Below, in pieces: positions 1-5,921 of a stretch of DNA of 9,595 bases. Below the pieces are notes generated by a model. The model was not told the DNA's origin. It did no database searches and saw only the letters and a program-made list of their open reading frames with translations. Source of the DNA: Gemmatimonadota bacterium (GTDB lineage: Bacteria; Gemmatimonadota; Gemmatimonadetes; Gemmatimonadales; GWC2-71-9); assembly GCA_016180765.1 (NCBI GenBank), contig JACPAP010000253.1, positions 1,758 to 11,352 on the forward strand. The letters run 5' to 3'. Each line of letters starts with the position of its first letter. Position 1 is the stretch's first letter. The translations under genes were made by a program, and so were the position numbers.

Positions 1-1334
1 CCGGTGGGGTCGTGGAACCGCGCCACCAGGTCCGTCACCGTGGTCTTGCCGGCGCCGCTGCGGCCCACCAGGGCCACCACCGACCCACCGGGGACGGTCA
101 CGGTGAAATCGTGCACTACCGGGTGGCCCTCGCGATAGGCGAACTCGACCTTCTGGAACTCGATCTCGCGCACCACGGGCGGCGCGGGACGCGCGTCGGC
201 CCGGTCCGGCTTGTCGTCGGGCATCGCCAGCACCTCGAACACCCGCTCCATGGCCGCCAGCGACCGTTGCAGCTCGGAAAACGAATTGACGATGTTCCAC
301 ACCGGTCCCATCAGCAGGAAGGTGTACCACTGAAAGGCCATGATGTCGCCGATGGAGGCCGCGCCCAGCACGTTCATGTACCCGCCGAACCACACGATGA
401 CGACGCTGACGCCGGCCTGCAGCAGGCCCCAGGACGTCCACAGCACCAGCTCCCGGCGGTGCGCGAACAGCTCCTTCCGCAGTACGGTGTGCCGGCCCAG
501 CATGTAGTCGAACAGCTCCCACATCTCCCGCCGGAACGCGCGCACCACCCGAATCCCCGAGAAGGTCTCGCCCACTCGGCCGTCAATCTGCTCCACGTCC
601 TTGCGGACCGACCGGTAGATCGGCCGGATGCGCCGGGCGAAGACGAAGCTCATCAGCATCGCGCCCGGAATCACCAGAATCGCCGCCATCGCCAGGCGCC
701 AGTTGAGCAGCAGGAGCACGCCGATGGCGATCAACAGCCGAACGATGGAGATGGCGGGCGACACGATGGCCATCTGGAGCAGGCCGGTGGTGGTTTCCAC
801 GTCGCCCGTGAGACGGGACAGGATGCCGCCGGTCTTCATCTCCCAGAGCGTCGGGAGCGGTAGGTGGAGCAACCGCTTGTAGAGCGACCGGCGGAGAGAC
901 AGGATGACCCGGGTGTTGAGCAGGCGCTGGCGATAGTCCTTGAGGGCGCCGACCAGGTTGGAGAGGATGATGACCGCGACGAACGCGGCGCCCGCCAGGT
1001 TGAGGCGGGACAGCCGCGACGCGGTATCCAGCCCGGTGTTGAGGAGGACGCGATCGATGATGAACCGCATGAACAGCGGCTCGATCATCTGGAGACCCGC
1101 GGCCACCAGGGCGAAGAGAAAGACGGCGGCGGTGGCGTACCGATGCGGCCAGAGCCAGCGCAGATAGTCGCGCAGGTACTCGCGCCGCTTCCCGCTGGGC
1201 GGGCGGCGGCCGTCCGACGCCGCTACCTCGCCGCCAGCCTCGGCGGAGTCGTCGAGCCGCCGGTGCCGGTAGTCGTCAACGAAGCCGCGATACCGTTCCC
1301 GCGACGAGCGAGGGTGCGAGGACTGCGTCTTCAG
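1..1334 (-). CDS. ABC-type exporter, fused membrane and ATPase domains (3' end outside window)
   Basis: Minus-strand frame open from the window edge to about 1334. About 444 codons are visible. Basic N-terminal stretch, then a type-I exporter membrane domain with hydrophobic segments (for example FLFALVAAGLQ near 1090-1120, LLIAIGVLLLL near 710-740, and VVIVWFGGYMNVLGAA). The nucleotide-binding domain begins after about residue 390, with Walker A GRSGAGKTT at 39-65; the Q-loop, signature motif and Walker B lie outside. The family (MsbA/LmrA-like half transporters) exports lipids, peptides or drugs as a dimer in the inner membrane; the substrate cannot be told here. The start is uncertain: between the in-frame stop at 1350-1352 and the first transmembrane helix there is no ATG, GTG or TTG, so I placed it at a CTG at 1332-1334. 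It follows the sugar dehydrogenase by about 15 bp on the same strand, so co-transcription is likely. Confidence 0.9.
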   Translation of the reverse strand, partial: MKTQSSHPRSSRERYRGFVDDYRHRRLDDSAEAGGEVAASDGRRPPSGKRREYLRDYLRWLWPHRYATAAVFLFALVAAGLQMIEPLFMRFIIDRVLLNTGLDTASRLSRLNLAGAAFVAVIILSNLVGALKDYRQRLLNTRVILSLRRSLYKRLLHLPLPTLWEMKTGGILSRLTGDVETTTGLLQMAIVSPAISIVRLLIAIGVLLLLNWRLAMAAILVIPGAMLMSFVFARRIRPIYRSVRKDVEQIDGRVGETFSGIRVVRAFRREMWELFDYMLGRHTVLRKELFAHRRELVLWTSWGLLQAGVSVVIVWFGGYMNVLGAASIGDIMAFQWYTFLLMGPVWNIVNSFSELQRSLAAMERVFEVLAMPDDKPDRADARPAPPVVREIEFQKVEFAYREGHPVVHDFTVTVPGGSVVALVGRSGAGKTTVTDLVARFHDPT

Positions 1335-1349
1335 GACGCCCGGCCTGCG

Positions 1350-2510
1350 TCAGTTCCTGCCGGCCGGCTCCAGCCGGACGATGGGTGTCCGCCTTCCCTG
1401 CCGGTCGTCGATGGCCAGGTAGATATACCCGTCCGGCCCTTGGCGGACGTCCCGGATGCGGCCCATGCGGTGGACCAGCGTCTCTTCGATCCGCACCCGC
1501 TGCCCATCCATCGTGAGGCGGGCCAGCTGCTCGCCGGCCATGCCTCCCACGAACAGGTTGCCCTTCCATTCCGGAAAGCGATCACCGGTGTAGATCAACA
1601 GCCCCGAGGTGGCGATGGAAGGCACCCAGACGTGGACCGGGGTTTCCATGCCCTCCCGATGCGTGCCCACGTGGATCACGGCGCCGCTTCCGTAGTTCAC
1701 ACCGTACCCGATCACGGGCCAGCCGTAATTCAGGCCCTGCCGGATCAGATTCAGCTCATCGCCGCCCTGAGGGCCGTGCTCGGTGGCCCAGAGGTCTCCG
1801 GTCTCCGGGTGAATCGCGAGCCCCTGCGGATTCCGGTGTCCGTAGCTCCAGATTTCCGGGCGCGTGCCGGGGCGACTGACGAAGGGGTTATCGGCCGGCA
1901 CCCGGCCATCGTCATGGAGTCGGTTGATGGTGCCGTGGTGGTTGGAGAGATCCTGGGCCGGATGAGCCTCCAGGTCTCCGCGGGGCGGCGCCTGGCGGTC
2001 CCCGACGGTGATGAAGAGAAAACCGTTGCGATCGAATGCCAGGCGCGAGCCGTAATGCCCGGCGCCTCGGGACTGCGCCACGAAGATCTCCTGCACCTCG
2101 GTGAGGCGGTCGTTCTCGAACCGGCCGCGCACCACCGCGGTGGTGGCTCCACTGTCGGGGTACGGTTTCGAGAAGCTCAGGTAAATGAGGCGGTTCGAGC
2201 CGAAATCGGGATGAGGGACCACATCCAGCAGTCCGCCCTGTCCTCGGGCAAAGACCGCGGGTACACCTGGCACCGGAGCGTCCACGAGGGCACCGTTGCG
2301 GACGATGCGGAGCCGCCCCGGCCGTTCCGTGACCAGCATGTCACCACCGGGAAGGAAGGCAATGGACCACGGGTGCTCGAGTCCGTCCACGACGGTGACG
2401 ACCCGATAGTCGTGGTAGGCGGACCGGTAGACCGGCGCCTGGGCGGCGACAGGGCGCGCGGAGAGGAGGCAGAGCCCGGCGGCCGCGAGCGTGAACGACG
2501 TTCGAATCAT
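1350..2510 (-). CDS. PQQ-dependent aldose sugar dehydrogenase, YliI/GSDH family, secreted
   Basis: 386 aa. The ATG at 2508-2510 is chosen over an upstream in-frame start because it has a GGGGAG ribosome site 6 nt before it and opens a signal peptide: basic MIR, hydrophobic core, then VAAQA (cleavage near residue 24-25). Mature protein matches the GSDH/YliI six-bladed propeller family, which oxidises aldoses in the periplasm using PQQ and Ca2+. Visible blocks: LEHPWSIAFLPGG (45-57), QGGLLDVVPHPDF (91-103), GHYGSRLAFD (151-160; His152 aligns with the catalytic base of soluble glucose dehydrogenase), HHGTINRLHDDGR (191-203), SYGHRNPQGLA (222-232), ATEHGPQGGDELN (242-254) and NYGWPVIGYG (261-270). 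Length fits the family. It is upstream of the ABC exporter on the same strand. The physiological sugar and any link to the exporter are unknown. Confidence 0.93.
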   Translation of the reverse strand: MIRTSFTLAAAGLCLLSARPVAAQAPVYRSAYHDYRVVTVVDGLEHPWSIAFLPGGDMLVTERPGRLRIVRNGALVDAPVPGVPAVFARGQGGLLDVVPHPDFGSNRLIYLSFSKPYPDSGATTAVVRGRFENDRLTEVQEIFVAQSRGAGHYGSRLAFDRNGFLFITVGDRQAPPRGDLEAHPAQDLSNHHGTINRLHDDGRVPADNPFVSRPGTRPEIWSYGHRNPQGLAIHPETGDLWATEHGPQGGDELNLIRQGLNYGWPVIGYGVNYGSGAVIHVGTHREGMETPVHVWVPSIATSGLLIYTGDRFPEWKGNLFVGGMAGEQLARLTMDGQRVRIEETLVHRMGRIRDVRQGPDGYIYLAIDDRQGRRTPIVRLEPAGRN

Positions 2511-2561
2511 GGCAATCTCCCCAGTGGCACGTGCGAGAGGGGCCCGTTCAGGTGGTTTCCG

Positions 2562-2598
2562 GCTCCACGATTCTATCACAGACGGGCCGGCTGGAAAA
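2562..2598 (-). promoter_or_regulatory. Candidate sigma70-type promoter for the sugar dehydrogenase
   Basis: On the minus strand a TAGAAT hexamer (plus positions 2570-2575) stands 17 nt downstream of a weak TTTTCC -35-like hexamer. This places a transcription start near 2562, about 50 nt before the ATG at 2510. The -10 is good and the -35 is poor. It lies in the only sizeable gap (2511-2685) between this gene and the DUF2293 gene. No clear terminator is seen in the gap. Confidence 0.4.
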
Positions 2599-2685
2599 GC
2601 CACGTCAGCCAGACGCCACCCTTACGTTCGGCCCGGCAGGAACTGGACCCGCAACCAGGGACGGCGCCATCGCTGACGCAGTAGC

Positions 2686-3384
2686 TCACCTGCCGCGGCA
2701 CCCCGTGCGCCAACGCTCAACGACCTGCTCAACCTCGGCAGCAACCGCCGCCCGCGCCTGCTGGCGCTCCCACCCGGTGCCGAGCAGCTGGTCGTATCGT
2801 GTGTGGGCGTGTCGGGCGTGGGCGCGGACGGCCAGATCGATCACTTCCGCTTCGAATCGCTTGGCGGCAGCCGTGCGCCCCACCCGGCCAGAGTACTTGA
2901 GGCAGGCATGCTCCGCGATGACGTCGCGCTCGGCCTCCGGACAACGGGGGTAGAGGGCGCCGATCCGTTCAGCAAACTGCTTCACGTACTGCGCGTCGCG
3001 AACGGTCTGGCGCTGGGCGGCCCGCTCCCGCGCACGGGCCCGCGCCTCGGCATCGGCGAGGCACTCCTGCTCCGCCCGCGCAAGCGCGGCCTCCTCGACG
3101 AGAGTACCCTGCCGCTCGTAGCGCTTCCGGGTCCGACTGAACCGGACCAGGACGGCATGCAGCGTCGAGTGCTTGGCGGCACGGCGCGTGAGGGCAGCAT
3201 CGCCCCGCGGCAGGAAGACGAGATGGGACAGGTCCGCACAAGCGAGGCAGAGTGGCCGATCCGCTTCCAACCGTAGCCACCGACCACGACCCAACGGCTC
3301 CCCACACTCCGCACACGCCGAGTCGCGGAGGATCTCAAAGACCACTATGTCGTCACGCTTTGAGGAAATCTGGCGTCGGAACAT
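2686..3384 (-). CDS. DUF2293 domain protein with two CxxC pairs
   Basis: 232 aa from ATG 3384; an upstream in-frame TTG at 3432 is possible, but the ATG has a weak GAAG ribosome site and fits the domain start. N-terminal part has CAEC (24-27) and CLAC (46-49), a probable zinc knuckle, followed by LVFLPRGDAALTRRAAKHS (56-73), a block recurrent in this family. The middle (about 90-140) is charged and Ala/Glu/Arg rich, probably helical. The C-terminal part (about 150-228) carries the DUF2293 signature: EHACLKYSGRVGRTAAAK, then AVRAHARHAHTRYDQLL and a terminal VVERWR. The family has no established function; the conserved Arg/His and Cys residues suggest nucleic-acid binding, which is inference. 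It is alone on its strand between the dehydrogenase and the IS scar. Confidence 0.85.
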   Translation of the reverse strand: MFRRQISSKRDDIVVFEILRDSACAECGEPLGRGRWLRLEADRPLCLACADLSHLVFLPRGDAALTRRAAKHSTLHAVLVRFSRTRKRYERQGTLVEEAALARAEQECLADAEARARARERAAQRQTVRDAQYVKQFAERIGALYPRCPEAERDVIAEHACLKYSGRVGRTAAAKRFEAEVIDLAVRAHARHAHTRYDQLLGTGWERQQARAAVAAEVEQVVERWRTGCRGR

Positions 3385-3421
3385 GCGTATTTCTTCACGC
3401 ACCACGGCCAACCGTGGCGGC

Positions 3422-3445
3422 GTAACGTACAACGTAACCTACAAC
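3422..3445. repeat. Two tandem 12-bp repeats upstream of the DUF2293 gene
   Basis: gtaacgtacaac is followed directly by gtaacctacaac (one mismatch), 38-61 bp upstream of the chosen start. Position suggests an operator or spacer repeat for the DUF2293 gene, but nothing else supports a regulator. It may also mark the edge between ordinary chromosome and the lower-GC scar that begins next to it. Confidence 0.5.
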
Positions 3446-3693
3446 ATCCATGGTCGTCCCGGGCGACGGATGGGACGGACTGTCGGCCCATTGGATAAGT
3501 ATCCGAAGGATGCTCAACGAGCTTCTTCCTGATGATGGTGACCTTGTTGGCCTTAGTCCTCGATCGACCGGTGATTCCATCTGCGCCTTGAGCTTGGTAC
3601 GCCGCTCATCATCATCGTTCTTGGAGCCTGAATGGTACGCTGCTGTTGCAGCGGATCCCCTAACCCTGATCGGAACCGCGGGGTCGGCCCGTC
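3446..3693. other. Lower-GC stretch with no recognisable gene
   Basis: Base composition drops visibly here (about 50-55% GC by eye against 65-70% around it). Open frames on both strands exist but none resembles a known family, has a good ribosome site, or shows the third-position GC bias of its neighbours. One minus-strand frame reads KVTIIRKKLVEHPSDTYP near 3470-3530, which looks protein-like but has a stop upstream and no start. A GTTAGGG-like core occurs on the minus strand near 3659-3665, without a convincing partner. I read this as decayed, imported DNA. Confidence 0.5.
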
Positions 3694-3880
3694 TTAGCTT
3701 GATTGTGATTGCCTCTTTTCCTCTCCGGACTGTAATAGTGCCGTATCGGGGTCGAATGATGCTCGGGGCAGAATGGGATCTGTAGCGAGTAACTCTTCGT
3801 TGATGCGTAGCAGCTCTTTGTATTGGACGTCCAGCCGCGAGAGCCGAGCCTGAACCTCCTTCAATGCCTCGAGGCGAGTC
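3694..3880 (-). pseudogene. Unrecognised coiled-coil protein, N-terminus cut off by the IS1182 relic
   Basis: The minus-strand frame ending at the TAA at 3694 reads RLEALKEVQARLSRLDVQY, then KELLRINEELLATDPILP, then about 25 further residues. The heptad-like Leu/Ile/Val spacing and the charge pattern suggest a genuine coiled coil rather than a shadow. The frame runs upstream into the transposase fragment, where the opposite strand is clearly coding, so the true N-terminus is lost or shifted near 3880-3890. A TTG or CTG start just inside the remaining part is possible, with no ribosome site visible. I do not recognise the family. Confidence 0.4.
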
Positions 3881-3884
3881 GGGG

Positions 3885-4251
3885 CCAGCGTGTGCCGGGA
3901 GTTCATCCTCCTGTGTCGGCGGCTCGACCTCTTTGGCGGGGAGTTGCTGGCCATTGACGGCAGCAAGTTCCGGGCGGTGAATGCGCGGGATCGGAGCTAC
4001 CCGCCGGCCCGCCTGGCGACGCTGCAGCGGGACATCGACCGCACGATCGCGCGGTATCTGCGGGAGCTGGAGTATCTGCGGGAGCTGGAGCGGCAGGATC
4101 AGGCCGAGGCGGGGACGGAGGGGCCGGGGGCGCCGTCCCGGGCCTGAGCGCCCCACCGACCGCCTTTCTGTCTTCTCGACCGCCCCTATTCAGCCTCCAG
4201 GCGGCAACCGCGCAATCAGTGCTCACTTACCGCGAGTTTTCACACGGTCTC
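3885..4251 (+). mobile_element. Relic of an IS1182-like element with right end preserved
   Basis: Contains the transposase fragment and, 85 bp beyond its stop, the sequence gttttcacacggtctc (4236-4251). Read from outside inward it is gagaccgtgtgaaaac, closely related to the terminal repeats of the 91-bp element at 4473-4563 (gagcctgtgtgaaaac). I take 4251 as the right boundary. The left end is not found: homology stops near 3885 at a junction with unrelated lower-GC DNA, so the relic has a large internal or left-side deletion. Directly outside the right end are accgcgt and then a GTTAGGC attC core. Confidence 0.6.
3888..4147 (+). pseudogene. IS1182-family transposase fragment
   Basis: The plus-strand frame reads REFILLCRRLDLFGGELL, then AIDGSKFRAVNARDRSY, then a helical stretch ARLATLQRDIDRTIARYLRE. 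This is the segment of IS1182-type DDE transposases that carries the first catalytic aspartate (in AIDGSKF) and the following coiled region. The N-terminal domain and the rest of the catalytic domain (second Asp, Glu) are missing, and the frame stops at 4145-4147 after about 85 residues, against roughly 450-550 for an intact enzyme. It is therefore dead. The only plus-strand gene remnant in the window, it reads toward the terminal repeat at 4236-4251. Confidence 0.8.
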
Positions 4252-4258
4252 ACCGCGT

Positions 4259-4265
4259 GTTAGGC
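4259..4265 (-). other. Isolated attC R'' core beside the IS1182 relic
   Basis: On the minus strand GCCTAAC matches the attC R'' consensus RYYYAAC and closes the small cassette 4266-4443. The expected L'' arm is only seven bases long (acgcggt) before it is replaced by the IS1182 end. The matching L' and R' halves would lie beyond the left end of the relic and are not found, so this attC is split and probably inactive. Confidence 0.5.
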
Positions 4266-4279
4266 CACACACTACTGCG

Positions 4280-4438
4280 CTACTTGGCCTGCCCGCTCCA
4301 GAACGCACGCGCCAGACCTGCATTGATGCCGAGCGCTACAAGAAATGCTGGGAGCGCCGTGATGACCGGCCAGAGCCCAAGCGACAGGATCAGAAGCTGC
4401 CGGTGCTGGTTGGTCGATCCGATAGACAGCGAATGGAT
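4280..4438 (-). CDS. Possible small membrane protein in a mini-cassette (start codon not standard)
   Basis: One minus-strand frame within the 4266-4443 cassette ends at a TAG at 4280-4282 and reads LLILSLGLWPVITALPAFLV followed by ALGINAGLARAFWSGQAK. This is a convincing single transmembrane helix with a short positive tail, of about 52 residues if begun at the ATC at 4436-4438. No ATG, GTG or TTG is available in frame near the cassette start, so it is either started at a rare codon, truncated, or not translated. The competing 89-residue frame through the same DNA is less protein-like and crosses the mini-element and the attC. Function unknown. Confidence 0.3.
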   Translation of the reverse strand: MHSLSIGSTNQHRQLLILSLGLWPVITALPAFLVALGINAGLARAFWSGQAK

Positions 4439-4443
4439 GTTCG

Positions 4444-4577
4444 CCCCAACCGCTAGCCGGCAGGTCCAGCCGGAGCCTGTGTGAAAACGCCACTTTGGCA
4501 GCAGTGGCAGCGTTGCAAATCAACAACTTAGGCGTGCTCACAACGGTGTTTTCGCACAGGCTCGCCGCTTGTTAGCG
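4444..4577 (-). other. attC recombination site of the HigBA cassette, split by a 91-bp element
   Basis: Minus strand: R'' CGCTAAC (4571-4577) lies 6 bp past the higA stop, and R' GTTGGGG (4444-4450) begins the next cassette. Between them is a 91-bp mini-element (4473-4563) with a 4-bp duplication. Removing it and one copy of the duplication leaves a short site in which aag, CGGC-tggacct-GCCG and gctagcg separate the two cores. The unsplit site would be about 39 bp, shorter than most attC sites, so its identity depends partly on context. Confidence 0.55.
4473..4563. mobile_element. 91-bp MITE-like element with 19-bp inverted repeats and GCCG duplication
   Basis: Left end gagcctgtgtgaaaacgcc (4473-4491) and right end ggtgttttcgcacaggctc (4545-4563) are inverted copies with 17 of 19 matches. 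GCCG occurs immediately outside both ends (4469-4472 and 4564-4567), as expected for a target duplication. The 53-bp interior has no coding capacity and contains a small gccac/gtggc hairpin. The ends resemble the right end of the nearby IS1182 relic, so it was probably mobilised by an IS1182-type transposase supplied elsewhere. Confidence 0.8.
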
Positions 4578-4582
4578 CGCCC

Positions 4583-4954
4583 TCATCCGGCATGCGCCAA
4601 CGGCTTCAGGTGAGCGATCTCGGCGGCCTCGTCTGAGCGCAGCGCGTGCCACAGATCCCAATCCTGCTGCAAGCCCAGCCAGAAGTCCGCACTCATGCCG
4701 GTGACCCGCGCAAGGCGCAGTGCCGTATCGGGCGTTACGCTCCGCCTCCCGTTGATCACCTCGTTCAGGCGGGGGAAGGACACTCCGAGCCGGGCCGCGA
4801 AAGTCGACTGGGTGATCCCCAGCGGCTTCAGGAACTCCTCGAGCAGCATCTCACCCGGGTGGGTCGGCGGGCGGTGCGTGGGCAGGCGCCGCCGGACCAG
4901 GGGCTTTCCCGCACGCCTTTTAGTGGTAGTCCGTGACTTCGACGTCGTCGGCAT
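4583..4954 (-). CDS. higA: HigA-type antitoxin, XRE-family helix-turn-helix
   Basis: 123 aa. The ATG at 4952-4954 lies inside higB and is supported by a strong GGGAGG ribosome site 6 nt upstream. A basic, probably disordered N-terminal tail (1-30) precedes the HigA core: THPGEMLLEEFLKPLGITQ (31-49), the helix-turn-helix over about 46-75 with LGVSFPRLNEVINGRRSVT, and the family hallmark MSADFWLGLQQDWDLWHAL. HigA binds and neutralises the HigB ribonuclease and represses the operon. The gene overlaps higB by 35 bp, giving translational coupling. It ends 6 bp before an attC core, as expected of the last gene in a cassette. Confidence 0.95.
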   Translation of the reverse strand: MPTTSKSRTTTKRRAGKPLVRRRLPTHRPPTHPGEMLLEEFLKPLGITQSTFAARLGVSFPRLNEVINGRRSVTPDTALRLARVTGMSADFWLGLQQDWDLWHALRSDEAAEIAHLKPLAHAG

Positions 4955-5213
4955 AGCCGTCCTCCCACCGGAAGCAAACCCGGTATTGCCCGTTGATCCG
5001 AATGCTGTGCTGACCCTCGCGGTCGCCCGCCAGCCGCTCCCGCCGGTTCCCAGGTGGGATGCTCAACTCCGCAAGAGTACGGACCCGGTTGAGCTGCGTC
5101 AGCTTGCGGCGAGCCACTGGCCACAGCGCCTTGGGACACGCTCGGCGCGCCCGGCGACTATCGATCCCGTTGAACAGGTCCTCGGTGGCGCCATCCGCGA
5201 AGGAGCGTATCAC
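4920..5213 (-). CDS. higB: HigB-type mRNA interferase toxin (RelE/ParE superfamily)
   Basis: 97 aa from GTG at 5211-5213, the start that gives the family-standard beginning (M/V)IRSFADGATEDLF. Conserved blocks: ARRACPKALWPVARRKL, IPPGNRRERLAGDREGQHSI, INGQYRVCFRW and the terminal VEVTDYH. The Arg and His/Tyr residues in these blocks form the active site in HigB, which cleaves ribosome-bound mRNA. Toxin-first order is typical of higBA. No Shine-Dalgarno sequence fits before the GTG; instead a TATAAT -10 lies seven bases upstream, suggesting a leaderless message. The gene starts about 50 bp after the attC R' core at 5263-5269. An in-frame extension back to 5255 would cross the promoter and is rejected. 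Confidence 0.95.
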   Translation of the reverse strand: MIRSFADGATEDLFNGIDSRRARRACPKALWPVARRKLTQLNRVRTLAELSIPPGNRRERLAGDREGQHSIRINGQYRVCFRWEDGYADDVEVTDYH

Positions 5214-5226
5214 ACCAGGTATTATA
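5211..5226 (-). promoter_or_regulatory. Cassette promoter of higBA, perfect TATAAT and probable leaderless start
   Basis: Minus strand TATAAT (plus positions 5221-5226) is separated from the GTG start of higB (5211-5213) by only seven bases, so transcription should begin at or within a base or two of the start codon. No good -35 is present (a weak CGGTGC at 17 bp spacing). Lying inside the cassette, it would let the toxin-antitoxin pair be expressed without an integron Pc promoter. Confidence 0.6.
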
Positions 5227-5262
5227 ACGCATGCCGTAGCACAGCACCGCCCCACTTGGGCG

Positions 5263-5328
5263 CGCTAACGCCATGCCGCTCAAGTGCGGACGCCGCAGGC
5301 GACCGTCAGGTGCAGCGGCTCGTTAGGG
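5263..5328 (-). other. attC recombination site (66 bp)
   Basis: Minus strand: R'' CCCTAAC (5322-5328), L'' agccgctgcacctgacg, a variable centre, L' cgcacttgagcggc, and R' GTTAGCG (5263-5269). The L'' and L' arms pair (GTGCAGCGGC against CTTG-AGCGGC) with an unpaired base on the L'' side, the extrahelical base that sets attC polarity. This agrees with cassettes read on the minus strand. It follows the TPR-like gene's stop by 43 bp. Confidence 0.85.
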
Positions 5329-5371
5329 CGCTCTGCACAGTAGTCGTCTCAGACCGGATGGCCACGCGTGC

Positions 5372-5879
5372 TCACCTCCCCATGCCGAGGGACGCTCGAT
5401 ACGCCTCGAAGATGCCCCCCTGAAAAGGTGTACGAAGGAAGCTCGCGATGTACGGCCGTAGGTCGATTCGCCTCCCAGGGGGCCATAGGGCCGGAACTAC
5501 CAATTGGGCTTCTGGTAGGCTCAGGAGCGCCCGGTACTCCATTATTGCTCTGTCACGGTCGCCAGCCAGGTCATTTGCCACCGCAAGGTAAAAGCGCGCC
5601 TTCTGTTCGAAGGTCCTTAGAGGTGGCCAGCTCCACCGTGTATCGGGTAGATAGGGCAGCGTGGTTGTCCCACCAGCGACCAGGATCCCGTGCAGCAATT
5701 CCCTGGCCTCATTCAGGTTACCAAACAGCATTCGCCATCTGGCCTCGTAATACCGGTTGACAATAGAGTTGGGGCGGTCACGGCGGAGTCGGTGTGGACT
5801 CTCGTGCCTGCGCAGTTCCGGTTGAGACGATTCCAAACGCCGCGGCAGTGACGAGTGGCAGAATACGCCTGCAGCTAAT
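5372..5879 (-). pseudogene. Secreted TPR-like cassette protein, frameshifted and lacking a normal start
   Basis: Two overlapping minus-strand frames make one protein. The first begins at an ATT (5877-5879) six bases after a perfect AGGAGG, and encodes a signal peptide (CRRILPLVTAAAFGIVSTGT then AQA) before stopping at 5778. The second, one base out of phase, continues as RPNSIVNRYYEARWRMLFG, NLNEARELLHGIL, a linker, FEQKARFYLAVANDLAGDRD and RAIMEYRALLSLP, then PYIASFLRTPFQGGIFEAYR, ending at 5372. The two helical-hairpin blocks resemble tetratricopeptide repeats. A one-base insertion or deletion before 5778 would join signal peptide and body into about 168 residues. The gene is either a recent pseudogene or a sequencing error; no slippery heptamer suggests programmed shifting. 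It probably acted outside the cytoplasm as a binding scaffold. Confidence 0.65.
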
Positions 5880-5921
5880 TGTCCGCCTCCTGCTGAATGC
5901 GTCCTTGAAAAGTCTGGAGCG

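Noticed and set aside
864..2684. 606-codon plus-strand open frame
   Set aside because: It is the antisense of the ABC exporter and the sugar dehydrogenase, both of which show clear family motifs on the minus strand; the plus-strand translation is His/Arg/Pro-rich shadow.
3395..4156. 253-codon minus-strand frame over the IS scar
   Set aside because: Antisense to the transposase fragment and composed of low-complexity Arg/Pro/Gln sequence; it crosses a clear junction.
4272..4541. 89-codon minus-strand frame across the mini-element and attC
   Set aside because: It runs through the mobile element, the attC core and the mini-cassette without resembling a protein; the other frame with a transmembrane helix is more plausible.
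5778..5840. Programmed -1 frameshift in the TPR-like gene
   Set aside because: No slippery heptamer or following stem is visible at the frame overlap, so mutation or sequencing error is more likely.
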